This document shows positions 25,035-32,823 of a stretch of 37,207 nt of DNA, piece after piece (the stretch's first letter is position 1; each line of letters begins with the position of its first letter). The stretch lies in contig NZ_JAUYNW010000008.1 of the NCBI RefSeq assembly GCF_030698145.1, forward strand, positions 1 through 37,207. The letters run 5' to 3'. The notes below the pieces were generated by a model. The model made no database searches and had not been told where the DNA came from. It was given only the letters and a program-made list of their open reading frames with translations. This DNA comes from Phenylobacterium sp. GTDB lineage: Bacteria > Pseudomonadota > Alphaproteobacteria > Caulobacterales > Caulobacteraceae. Made by a program: the position numbers and the translations under genes.

Positions 25035-27095
25035 ATGAAGCTCATGTCCGCGGCGCTCGCAGGCGCCCTGTCCTTCGCCGCCGCCGCCTTCGCCCAGACC
25101 CCGGCTGCCGACCCGTTCATCTGGCTGGAGGACATCGATTCCCCCCGGTCCATGGCCTGGGTCGAGGCCCAGAACGCCAAGGCCGCGCAGAGGCTGGAGG
25201 GCGATGCGCGCTACGGGCCGTTCCTGGCCGAGGGTCGCGCGATCTTCACGGCCACCGACCGCATTCCGGCGCCGGCCTTCCGCGCGGACGGGATCGACAA
25301 CTTCTGGCAGGACGCCGTCAACACCCATGGCGTCTGGCGCCATACGTCGCAGGCCTCCTACCGCACGGCCCAGCCGGCCTGGGACGTGGTGCTGGACATC
25401 GATCAGCTCGCCAAGACCGAGGGGCGGAACTGGTTCTGGAAGGGCGCGACCTGCCTGAAGCCCGCCGAGACCCGCTGCCTGGTCAGGCTCTCCAACGGCG
25501 GCGGCGACGCCGTCGAACTGCGCGAATTCGACACCGCCAGGAAGGCCTTCGTCGAGGGTGGTTTCCACTCTCCGGAAGGCAAGCAGGGCGCTGACTGGCT
25601 AGACACCGACAACCTGGTCGCCTGGCGCCAGTGGACGCCGGGCGAGGTCACTGAGTCCGGCTACGCCTATGTCGTCAAGATCGTCGGCCGGGCCGGTGAA
25701 CCCCGCGAGATCTTCCGCGGCGAGAAGACCGATGTCCTGGCGACCGCGGTCGTCCTGCGCGGCGAAGGGGGCAAGGCCGACGGCGTCCTCGTCCAGCGCG
25801 GCGTCAGCTTCTTCGAGTTCGAGTACAACCTCTATGCCGACGGGAAACTGACCCGCATCGCCCTGCCGAAGAAGGCGCAATACCAGGCCTATGTGGACGG
25901 CCGCATGGTCTTCACCCTGCAGGAGGCCTGGGGCGGGTTCGGATCGGGCGCCCTGATCGCCTACGACCCCAAGGCGCTTAACACCGCGCCGACCCTGATC
26001 TTCCAGGCCGGCCCGCGCCAGGCGATCCAGAACGTGGCCGAGACCAAGGGCCTGCTGGCCGTCGAGCTGCTGGAGGACGTCAAGGGCGCAGTCGACGTCT
26101 ATGACCTGAGGGAGGGCAAGTGGACGGCGCGGCGCCTGGACCTGCCCAAGGACGCCACCCTGACCCTGCGCGATGCCTCCGGCCGCGACGACCAGCTGTT
26201 CGTCGCCGCCGAGAGTTTCCTGTCGCCCAACAGCCTGTGGCTGGCCGACGGGGCGACGGGCGAGGCGGTCCAGGCCCAGGCCCTGCCCGCCCGCTTCGAC
26301 GCCTCCAAGGACCAAGTCGACCAGTACTGGGCGACCTCCTCGGACGGGACGAAGATCCCCTATTTCGTGGTCCGCCCCAAGGCCGCCAAGCTGGACGGAA
26401 CCACGCCGACCATCATGTACGGCTACGGCGGCTTCCAGGTCGCCAAGCCGCCGATCTACATCCCCGAGATGGGCAAGATCTGGCTGGAGCGCGGCGGCGC
26501 TTATGTGATCGCCAACATCCGTGGCGGCGGCGAGTTCGGCCCCGCCTGGCACCAATCGGTGCTGCGCGAGAAACGCCAGCTCGCCTTTGACGACTTCTCC
26601 GCCGTGGCCCGCGACCTCGCCGCGCGCAAGATCACCTCGGCGCGCCGGCTCGGCATCTATGGCCGCTCCAATGGCGGGGTGCTGACCACCGTGTCGCTCA
26701 CCCAGCATCCGGAACTGTGGAACGCGGTGGTGGTGGAGAGCCCCCTGACCGACATGCTGCGCTATCACAAGCTGTCGGCGGGCGCGTCCTGGGTCGGCGA
26801 GTACGGCAACCCTGAGGTTCCGTCCGACCACGCCTTCATCGCGAGGTACGACGGCTATCTGAACCTGAAGGCCGGCCAGAAATATCCGGAGCCGTACGTC
26901 ACGACGAACACCCGCGACGACCGGGTCCACCCCGGCCACGCGCGCAAGTTCGCCGCCAAGCTTGAGTCTCTCGGCTATCCCTACCTCTATTTCGAGAACA
27001 CCTTCGGCGGCCACGCCAACGACGCCGACCCTGAGCTCAACGCGAGGCGCTGGGCGCGGCACTACGTCTATCTGAGCCAGAAGCTGTTCGACTAA
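25035..27095 (+). CDS. Secreted prolyl oligopeptidase family (S9) serine peptidase
   Basis: A 686-residue protein with a signal peptide (MKLMSAALAGALSFAAAAFAQ). The start of the S9A fold follows (ADPFIWLEDIDSPRSMAWVEAQNAKA), then a beta-propeller (roughly 70-400), then the alpha/beta-hydrolase domain. The catalytic triad is readable as S545 (YGRSNGGVL), D629 (NTRDDRVHPGH) and H660 (FGGHANDA). The residue before the catalytic serine is arginine, where most relatives have glycine (GGSNGG). It probably degrades proline-containing peptides in the periplasm. The ATG at 25035 is preferred to the in-frame codon at 24993 because it opens the signal peptide. It overlaps the next gene by one base (TAATG). 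Confidence 0.93.
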   Translation: MKLMSAALAGALSFAAAAFAQTPAADPFIWLEDIDSPRSMAWVEAQNAKAAQRLEGDARYGPFLAEGRAIFTATDRIPAPAFRADGIDNFWQDAVNTHGVWRHTSQASYRTAQPAWDVVLDIDQLAKTEGRNWFWKGATCLKPAETRCLVRLSNGGGDAVELREFDTARKAFVEGGFHSPEGKQGADWLDTDNLVAWRQWTPGEVTESGYAYVVKIVGRAGEPREIFRGEKTDVLATAVVLRGEGGKADGVLVQRGVSFFEFEYNLYADGKLTRIALPKKAQYQAYVDGRMVFTLQEAWGGFGSGALIAYDPKALNTAPTLIFQAGPRQAIQNVAETKGLLAVELLEDVKGAVDVYDLREGKWTARRLDLPKDATLTLRDASGRDDQLFVAAESFLSPNSLWLADGATGEAVQAQALPARFDASKDQVDQYWATSSDGTKIPYFVVRPKAAKLDGTTPTIMYGYGGFQVAKPPIYIPEMGKIWLERGGAYVIANIRGGGEFGPAWHQSVLREKRQLAFDDFSAVARDLAARKITSARRLGIYGRSNGGVLTTVSLTQHPELWNAVVVESPLTDMLRYHKLSAGASWVGEYGNPEVPSDHAFIARYDGYLNLKAGQKYPEPYVTTNTRDDRVHPGHARKFAAKLESLGYPYLYFENTFGGHANDADPELNARRWARHYVYLSQKLFD

Positions 27096-27595
27096 TGTTA
27101 GAGATCGGGCCACTTCGAGACGATGACCCGCCGGTCTTCGAAGCGGCCTTCGCCGCCATGGGCTGGACCAAGCCGGCCGCCCAGTATCTGCGATATCTGG
27201 ACGAGCAGACGGCGGGCGAACGGCCCATCCTCGTCGCCCGGCTGGACGGCGCCTTCGCGGGCTATCTGACCGTCAAGTGGGAGTCGACCTATCGCCCCTT
27301 TCGCGCCGCGGGGATACCGGAGATCCAGGACTTCAACGTCCTGGCCCACCTCCGCCGCCGGGGCGTCGGCTCGCGCCTGATGGACGCCGCCGAGGCCCTG
27401 ATCGCCAGACGCTGGCCGGTGGCCGGGATCGGGGTCGGGCTCTATCCGGACTATGGGCCCGCGCAGCGGCTCTACGTGCTGCGCGGCTACCTGCCCGACG
27501 GGCGGGGCATCGCCTGGAACGGGACCAACGTGACCCCGATGCAGACGGTCGAGGTCGACGACGACCTCGCCCTCTATTTTACCAAGGCGCTCTAA
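27095..27595 (+). CDS. GNAT family N-acetyltransferase
   Basis: A 166-residue GNAT protein starting at the ATG that overlaps the peptidase TAA. It has the fold's ordered segments: MLEIGPLRDDDPPVFEAAF, GAFAGYLTVKWES, the central IQDFNVLAHLRRRGVGSRLMDAAEAL with the acetyl-CoA motif RRRGVGSRL, and GIGVGLYPDYGPAQRLYVLRGY. Substrate is unknown. The coupling with the secreted peptidase suggests co-expression rather than a shared pathway. Confidence 0.88.
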   Translation: MLEIGPLRDDDPPVFEAAFAAMGWTKPAAQYLRYLDEQTAGERPILVARLDGAFAGYLTVKWESTYRPFRAAGIPEIQDFNVLAHLRRRGVGSRLMDAAEALIARRWPVAGIGVGLYPDYGPAQRLYVLRGYLPDGRGIAWNGTNVTPMQTVEVDDDLALYFTKAL

Positions 27596-27617
27596 CCGAA
27601 GCGCCCTAGGAAGCGCC

Positions 27618-28162
27618 CTAGAAGGTCATCCGGCCCACGAGCTGGAACACCGGACCGGCCTCCTCGGTCTCGACCTCATACTCGGCGAAGTCGCGGGCGC
27701 GCTGGTCGGCCGCGGTGTCGAACTTGTTGAAGACCTCGTCCTTGTTGGCGTTCAGCAGGTTGCCGCCCGTGAGGCGCAGGACGAACCGGTCGCCGAAACG
27801 CTTCTCGACGAACACCTCCAGGTCGGCGCCGTAGGAGGTCGTGACCTCCTCGCCCACAATCCGCCCGAAGGCGTCGCCCTGTTTGCGGTAGGTCGCCCCG
27901 AACGCCGCGCCCCATGTCGGGATGTCGTGGATGAAGCCGATATTGAAGACGTAGTCCGACTGGTCGTTGAAGCGGCGCGATCCGAACTCGTCGTCGATCT
28001 CGCTGTCGAGCCAGGAGTAGTTGAAGAACACCCCAGTGTTCTCCATCCCCAGCGCCGTCAGCGGTGTGGAAAGGTCGAGCTCGATCCCCCACACCGAACC
28101 GTCGCCGGTGTTGCGCGGGGGTGCCGGCTCCGGGCCGCTTTCTGGGCTTCGACCGAGTACGA
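27618..28162 (-). pseudogene. TonB-dependent receptor, C-terminal remnant
   Basis: The minus-strand frame encodes about 180 residues of the end of an outer-membrane TonB-dependent receptor: RNTGDGSVWGIELDLSTPL, FFNYSWLDSEID, FNDQSDYVFNIGFIHDIP, LRLTGGNLLNANKDEVF and the final VFQLVGRMTF with the terminal phenylalanine that marks outer-membrane barrels. The layout fits the TIGR01782 receptors abundant in Caulobacterales. Such proteins have 800-1000 residues; everything upstream is missing, the frame meets a stop at about 28165, and the DNA changes to integrase-associated sequence. No intact start, plug domain or signal peptide is present. Confidence 0.85.
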
Positions 28163-28281
28163 CACGACACGATTAGCTTATAGATTTCATAAACTTACCT
28201 ACGACAGAGTTCGCTTGGGCGGGTTGCGGTTCGCTTCCTGCTGGTCGCATTGTGGTCGCAGATTCAACCGCCCGCAGCCCC

Positions 28282-29220
28282 ATGCCGAAGCTCACCAAAC
28301 GCCTTGTAGACGCCCTTCCGCCCGCGACCAAGCCGAGCGGCGTGGTGTGCTGGGATACCGAAATCCGTGGCTTCGGCGTTCGCGTTTTCCCGACCGGCCG
28401 CAAGCGGTTCGTCCTGAAGTACCGCACACGCGGGGGTCGCCAGCGCCTGCTCGGCCTTGGCGCCTACGGGCCGCTGACCGTCGAGCGGGCCCGCGAGCTC
28501 GCCCGCCTCGAGCTGGCCGCAGTGATCGAGGGCGACGACCCTGCCGCCATCCGCCAGGAGGCGCGCGACGCCGTCACCGTGGGCGAACTCTGCGACCTCT
28601 ACATCGAGGCGGCTGAACAGGGCCTGATCGCCGGCCGCGGCGGCAAGTCCAAGCGGCCGTCGACCATCGCTACGGACAAGAGCCGCATCGGCGCCCAGAT
28701 TAAGCCGCTGATCGGGACGCTCAAGGCGGCCGAGCTCACCCGCGCCGATGTCGAGCGGCTGAAGGTCAACATCGTCGAGGGCAAAGCCGCCCGGAACATC
28801 CGGACGAGACGGCGAGGCCGCTCGATCGTTCGCGGCGGCCGCGGCGCCTCGACGCGGGTGCTGGGTCTGCTCGGCTCGATCTGCAACTGGGCCGTGGACA
28901 CCGGCCATATCGCGGAGAACCCCGTGAAGCGCGTGCGGCGGTTCGCCGGCGACCAGCGCAAGGCCCTGCTCACAGCCTACCAGTACCGCTGCTTCGGCGC
29001 GGCCCTGACCGTCCTCGCCGAGAGCCGCAACCGTAACAATGAGCCCCGCCACAACAGTGTCGGCCTCAAGCTGCTGCGCTTCATCGCCCTGACCGGCGTG
29101 CGTCGCGGCGAGGGGGAGGGACTGCGCTGGTGGGAGGTCGATAAGACCGGCACCTGCCTGGCGCTAACCATGACCTAGACCGGGCCGTCGCTGCGGCCGA
29201 TCGGCAGGCTTGATCAATAG
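28282..29220 (+). pseudogene. Tyrosine-type integrase, truncated by nonsense mutation
   Basis: The frame from ATG 28282 gives the DUF4102 N-terminal arm domain (MPKLTKRLVDALPPATKPSG, WDTEIRGFGVRVFPTGRK), the SAM-like core-binding domain (about 95-220) and the beginning of the catalytic domain with the first catalytic arginine in ALTGVRRGEGEGLRWWEVD. It then reads CLALTMT, a TAG stop (29176-29178), and in the same frame TGPSLRPIGRLDQ before another stop. The normal sequence at the stop is T-K-T-G, so the codon of the catalytic lysine has become TAG. The later H-x-x-R and tyrosine nucleophile are absent. The gene is a dead integrase of an island. Confidence 0.88.
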
Positions 29221-29238
29221 TAACATAAAGGCTACCAT
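29210..29238 (+). promoter_or_regulatory. Predicted promoter of the toxin-antitoxin operon
   Basis: TTGATC (29210-29215) and TACCAT (29233-29238) are 17 bases apart. The predicted start of transcription falls about at the toxin ATG (29243), and no Shine-Dalgarno sequence precedes that ATG, so the mRNA may be leaderless. Confidence 0.4.
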
Positions 29239-29246
29239 CTAGATGG
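29235..29246. promoter_or_regulatory. 12-bp perfect palindrome over the toxin start codon (possible operator)
   Basis: CCATCTAGATGG is a perfect palindrome that includes the toxin ATG and the end of the -10 element. This is a suitable site for autorepression by the antitoxin or the toxin-antitoxin complex. Confidence 0.4.
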
Positions 29247-29611
29247 CAATCATCGTTGTCGAGTATGTTCGGGAGGACGACTCCAGCCCCTACCAGGTCT
29301 GGTTCGACAGCCTTGACGCACAGGCGGCGGCCAAGGTCACCACAGCCAAGTTGCGTCTGGAGTTGGGCAACACCTCGAACGTAAAGTGGTTCTCCGGCAT
29401 CGGGGAGTGCGTGATCGACTGGGGCCCCGACTACCGGATCTACCTAGCGAAGGACGGCGTCGAGTTGATCGTGCTGTTCGGCGGCGGGACGAAGAAGGGG
29501 CAGCAGGCCGACATCGATCGGGCCAAGGCGCTGTACGACGAATACAAGGCCCGCAAGAGGGCGGGGGCCGCAGCACCCAGCCCGAAGGCGAAGCCCAGGA
29601 AGGGACGATGA
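29243..29611 (+). CDS. Type II toxin of the RelE/HigB (phage Gp49-like) family
   Basis: A 122-residue protein of the RelE/ParE superfamily, group TIGR02683 (addiction module killer protein). The diagnostic region is FSGIGECVIDWGPDYRIYLAKDGVELIVLFGGGTKKGQQADIDRAKALYDEY, in which the conserved E/D-x-R-I-x-x-GPGYR strand, the GG-x-K-x-x-Q segment and the final helix are easily seen. RelE-type toxins are ribosome-dependent or free mRNA endonucleases. The C-terminal 15 residues are a basic tail. The reading frame is intact, unlike its neighbours. The antitoxin ATG follows one base after the stop. Confidence 0.85.
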   Translation: MAIIVVEYVREDDSSPYQVWFDSLDAQAAAKVTTAKLRLELGNTSNVKWFSGIGECVIDWGPDYRIYLAKDGVELIVLFGGGTKKGQQADIDRAKALYDEYKARKRAGAAAPSPKAKPRKGR

Positions 29612-29612
29612 C

Positions 29613-29936
29613 ATGGCGCTGACCCGGGATTTCAAACAGACGGTCACCGAGCGGGTGGCGCGTGAGCCCGAGTTCGCTAAAGCGCTGCTCGACGAGGCCG
29701 CGATGCTCTTTCTCAATGGCGAACCGGAAACGGCGCGGCTGATCCTACGCGATCTGGTGAACGCGACCGTCGGCTTCGAGGGGCTGGCCAAGGAGACCGA
29801 CCGACCCAGCAAGAGCCTGCACCGCATGCTCTCCAGTGGGGGCAATCCCAGCATGGACAATCTGTCGGCCATCTTTGGCGCGGTCCGTCGGCAACTTGGC
29901 GTGCAGATCGAAGCTCACGCCGTCAAAGCCGCTTAG
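29613..29936 (+). CDS. Antitoxin, HTH-type (HigA-like)
   Basis: A 107-residue partner of the toxin. The N-terminal half (MALTRDFKQTVTERVAREPEFAKALLDEA, FLNGEPETARLILRDLVNATVGFEGLA) probably wraps the toxin. The C-terminal half is an XRE-like helix-turn-helix (FEGLAKETDRPSKSLHRMLSSGGNPSMDNLSAIFGAV). The ribosome-binding site AGGAAGGGACG lies inside the toxin gene. Toxin-first order is characteristic of HigBA systems, so HigB/HigA is the likely type, although the exact subfamily cannot be settled by eye. Confidence 0.83.
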   Translation: MALTRDFKQTVTERVAREPEFAKALLDEAAMLFLNGEPETARLILRDLVNATVGFEGLAKETDRPSKSLHRMLSSGGNPSMDNLSAIFGAVRRQLGVQIEAHAVKAA

Positions 29937-30097
29937 ATGGGGGCGGGTAACTCGACCGCGGGGGCCTCAAGCTATCGCCTCGAGATCCTCTTCCGCTGTG
30001 GCCTCATCGTCGGCCCCCGCCACTAACGACCAACGACCGCTCGATCGATCCAACACAGCCCCAAGGGCCTGAAGGCACGCAGAGACCGCGTTTCGAT

Positions 30098-30532
30098 CAG
30101 GGCTCGCGCCTGCTCGGAACCTATGACAGCCAGACCGCCTTCGGCGACAGCCGCGCCATGGTGGTCTGGACTCGACTGATCCTGCCGAACGGACGGTCCG
30201 TGATCCTCGACCGGCTCCCGGGCGTCGATGCTCAGGGCTTCGCGGGGGTGGCGGACAGCGTTGACCGCCATTGGCGTCGTCTGGTCGGCGGCGCAGCTGT
30301 GTCGAGTCTACTGGGCGTGGGCGCCGAGTTCGCCTCGCCGCAGACCAATGGGCGCGACGGGCAGATCGTCATCGCGGCGCGCAATGGCGGCCAGGACATC
30401 GTCAACCAGGTCGGGCAAGAACTGACGCGGCGCAACCTCGACATCAGGCCGACCATCACGGCACGCCCTGGCCATCCGATCCGAGTTCTGGTCAGCCGCG
30501 ACCTGGTGCTGGAGGCCTATGCAGAGAAATGA
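30098..30532 (+). pseudogene. Conjugal transfer protein TrbI/VirB10, C-terminal remnant
   Basis: The open frame encodes the end of a type IV secretion TrbI/VirB10 protein: QGSRLLGTYDSQTAFGDSRA, MVVWTRLILPNGRSVILDRLPGVDAQGFAGVADSVDRHW, GGAAVSSLLGVGAEF, DIVNQVGQELTRRNLDIRPTI and the final HPIRVLVSRDLVLEAY. VirB10 spans both membranes in the secretion channel. About 145 of the usual 400 or so residues remain; the membrane anchor and proline-rich part are missing, and the sequence before about 30095 does not match. No start codon or ribosome-binding site belongs to it. It supports an integrated conjugative element that has mostly been deleted. Confidence 0.82.
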
Positions 30533-31429
30533 AGCTCTTCGGCTGCGGACTGGACCAGGTCTTGAAGGGTTGCGATCAGCGGTGACCGATCTTCTCGCCG
30601 GATCGTGAGCCAAGTGGTCAGCCGGGCGTCGCCGTCGCGCAAGGGGTGCATGACCACCTCGTGTGTGGTCACCGCCAGCGAGCGTGGCAGCAGGCCGCTC
30701 CCCAATCCGGCTGCTACCATCCTGATCATTGTGGCCGGATTGGCGGCAGTGGCTCCCCAAAACCTTGAGACTTTTGCTTGCCAGCAAATCTTCGGTTTGA
30801 CGCGCGAAGCCCGGCAGCGTCTGTGGGTCGGGAAGAATCCAGGGGCCGTCCCCCATCGATTTCAGCCAGATGGCTCCCCCGTGGTGGCAGTCGCCGGTCA
30901 ACGGCGTCAACAATGTCAGGCCTTCGGTCCATGCGACGTGACTCTCTAGTTCCGGTGTCGCGGCCTTCTCGGGCGCCAGCATCGCATCGAGTCCGCCGTC
31001 GATGGTCAACCGGGACATCTCTGCCAGCGGTCGCTCCATCAAGATGATCGGCAGTCGAGGCTCGGCCGTCTCGCACGCGCGTAGCAGCCCACCGAAGGCC
31101 GCGCTCGCGAAGCCTTCAGAGAGCCCGAGGCGTAACACCTGGCCGGCTTGGGCAAAGGCGCGGACGGCGAGTACGGAAGCATCTACGTCGGCGAGAATGC
31201 GGCGGGCATCGAGCGCGAAGCGCTCGCCAGCCGCAGTCAGCCATGTTGACCGACGGGTGCGTTCGAACAGCCGCACCTTAAGATCAGCCTCCAGGCTTTG
31301 GATCTGGCGACTGAGCGGCGACTGCTCAATTCCCAGCCTCGCTGCAGCGCGCGCAAAATGCAGCTCGTCGGCCACCGCCCGAAAATAGCGAAGTTGACGA
31401 AAATCGACCACCTGGTTAGGTTTCCGCAT
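30517..31429 (-). pseudogene. LysR family transcriptional regulator, frameshifted
   Basis: The first part, from ATG 31429, is a good LysR protein: HTH FRQLRYFRAVADELHFARAAARLGIEQSPLSRQIQSLEADL, then the effector domain to LLASKSLKVLG. There the frame changes, and the expected end (ANPATMIRMVAAGLGSGLLPRSLA ... QDLVQSAAEELHFSA) is found in another frame ending at 30517. The shift is at 30751-30762, next to runs of four T and four G (minus strand), and corresponds to one extra base. It is either a real inactivating mutation or a sequencing error. The 3' end overlaps the trbI remnant by 16 bases. A perfect palindrome at 31459-31474 may be its operator. Confidence 0.8.
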
Positions 31430-31612
31430 TCACCTGAGCTGCTCAGATAACATAGTTGTAAATTGCGCAATTTAGTTCGTTATTGAATCAACCACAAACC
31501 ACGCCTCGCTTCGATCTCAGTAATTGTCACGAGTCATTGGTATTTGTGGTCTTCTTATATAACGAAATACTTTCTTGAGATATAAGTTCAATATCGTTTA
31601 CTGTTTGTCGTT
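31430..31612. other. AT-rich spacer with a 16-bp perfect palindrome
   Basis: This 183-base gap is strikingly AT-rich against the GC-rich surroundings. It holds TAAATTGCGCAATTTA (31459-31474), a perfect palindrome with LysR-box features, 30 bases upstream of the LysR start. On the minus strand an ATG overlapping the stop of the 2-hydroxyacid dehydrogenase opens only a 29-codon frame, which I do not consider a gene. Confidence 0.55.
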
Positions 31613-32626
31613 TCATGGTTGAATATTCAAATCACTCCCAGCCAGAACTTCGCTTGCACTTACCGCGTTCACCAAGGTCTCACCGTTCAGAAAGCGCCCG
31701 AGATTATCTAGAAACAGCGCGTCGCTGCGCGCCGACAACCCTGAGCCCATTGGCGAGGCGTGCGGCGTCAAGGTCACCCTAGGATGTTGCCAAAATCGGC
31801 TATCGGGCTGTAACGGCTCTGTGCGGAACACGTCCAAGATCGCCCGCTCAGGCCGGCCTCGATCGAGCGCTTCCAGCAGAGCCGCCTCATCTACAAGCCC
31901 GCCCCGGCCGACATTGACGAACACTGACGCCGCCTTCATCGCCGCCAGGAACTTCGCGTCGACCATGTCGACACTGCCGGAGCTCAACGGCAGCGACATC
32001 ACGACGACGTCCGCCTCTGGCAAGAAGGTCGCAATCTGCTCTGGCGACACAGTGACGTCAGCCAGCGGGTGTACGCTGGCGCTGCGGCGGACCCCGACGA
32101 CAGTCGCGCCAAAGGCTCGCGCGCGCCGAGCAACATCTTGCCCGATCGACCCAAACCCGATGATGAGCCAATTCGAGCCAGCCACCTCGCGATAAGGCGT
32201 CGGTGCCCAACGGTGTTCGGCCTGGGCCTTGCGGCGGTCTGGCCCGCGTTGGAAATGATCGAGCACCGTGCTCAGCACATACTCGGATATGCCGATTGAA
32301 TGACTATGGTTCGTCGTCAGGATCGCGCCCTTGCGAACGACCTCAGCGAAGATCGGCTTTTCAAAGCCCGCCGCGGCGCTTTGCACCCATCGCAGAGCTG
32401 GCGATTTCAAAAGCGCGACCATGTAGTCTCGCCCGACCGGCGCGCCGAATAGGTCAGTGTTCAACCAGCCGATTTCCGGGCGCGCCTCGTCAACCGGCAC
32501 CGGAGCGCCGTTTCGCATGATGACGCCGTCCGGCTGCATGAGCAGTAGATCCAGTTGGGCCGCGTGTTGGGCGATACGTGCGTCCAGTCGGCGATATGAC
32601 GGCTCGAAGAGTAGGATAGGTGTCAT
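31613..32626 (-). CDS. D-isomer-specific 2-hydroxyacid dehydrogenase
   Basis: A 337-residue NAD(P)-dependent dehydrogenase of the D-2-hydroxyacid group (glyoxylate/hydroxypyruvate reductase-like). The nucleotide-binding motif GFGSIG is at 157-162. The catalytic residues are R241 (VNVGRGGLVDE), E270 (FRTEPL) and H289 (LTPHASPM). Substrate is uncertain; the family reduces glyoxylate, hydroxypyruvate and branched 2-oxoacids. Its ATG overlaps the stop of an upstream SDR/epimerase fragment (ATGA), so translation may be coupled to that fragment and driven by the duplicated tetR-type promoter. G+C is lower than in the core genes. Confidence 0.9.
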   Translation of the reverse strand: MTPILLFEPSYRRLDARIAQHAAQLDLLLMQPDGVIMRNGAPVPVDEARPEIGWLNTDLFGAPVGRDYMVALLKSPALRWVQSAAAGFEKPIFAEVVRKGAILTTNHSHSIGISEYVLSTVLDHFQRGPDRRKAQAEHRWAPTPYREVAGSNWLIIGFGSIGQDVARRARAFGATVVGVRRSASVHPLADVTVSPEQIATFLPEADVVVMSLPLSSGSVDMVDAKFLAAMKAASVFVNVGRGGLVDEAALLEALDRGRPERAILDVFRTEPLQPDSRFWQHPRVTLTPHASPMGSGLSARSDALFLDNLGRFLNGETLVNAVSASEVLAGSDLNIQP

Positions 32627-32772
32627 GATCCCCGAACCGTCCGAACGCTGCTCGTGATGTGAGCGCCAACCGTGGTGCGCACCCGCCAGCCTTCATCGAT
32701 CAGTCGCGGTATGCAGAAGCCCGCGATAAATCCGGATCCACCGGCTACCAACACCGTGCCGCGCTTTGGCAT
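32623..32772 (-). pseudogene. N-terminal fragment of an NAD(P)-dependent epimerase/dehydratase-like protein
   Basis: The frame from ATG 32772 starts MPKRGTVLVAGGSGFIAGFC and continues IPRLIDEGWRVRTTV, a perfect Rossmann-fold beginning of an extended SDR (GGSGFIA nucleotide motif). It then turns into GAHITSSVRTVRGS and stops after 49 codons. A whole protein would have around 300 or more residues. GGGAG lies ten bases upstream of the ATG. The fragment may now serve as a leader peptide, since its TGA overlaps the ATG of the 2-hydroxyacid dehydrogenase. Its first codons resemble those of the aldo-keto reductase at 34067 (MAKRGT). Confidence 0.75.
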
Positions 32773-32807
32773 AAACGCTTCTCCCAGCCCCAAAGCGGTG
32801 CGTATAG

Positions 32808-32820
32808 ACACTATAGATGA
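32808..32820. promoter_or_regulatory. Possible TetR-type operator, degenerate copy
   Basis: TATAG-ACA-CTATA, five-base inverted arms, in the shared spacer between the fragmentary tetR and SDR starts. The corresponding place in the intact copy reads ATAGACACCGTAG (about 34024-34036), which is less symmetric. Confidence 0.35.
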
Positions 32821-32823
32821 TTT

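Noticed and set aside
25599..27113. 504-codon frame antisense to the prolyl oligopeptidase
   Set aside because: Shadow of a gene with a complete catalytic triad on the plus strand.
28095..28285. tRNA-gene attachment site for the integrase
   Set aside because: No tRNA T-loop or acceptor pairing could be found, and no direct repeat was recognised at the far side of the island remnant.
29937..30097. Possible coding sequence between the antitoxin and the trbI remnant
   Set aside because: Open frames exist in more than one register, but none has a start with a ribosome-binding site or family resemblance; it is probably deletion-junction DNA.
31523..31612. 29-codon AT-rich ORF overlapping the stop of the 2-hydroxyacid dehydrogenase (minus strand)
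   Set aside because: Too short, no own ribosome-binding site, and its content is explained by the AT-rich spacer.
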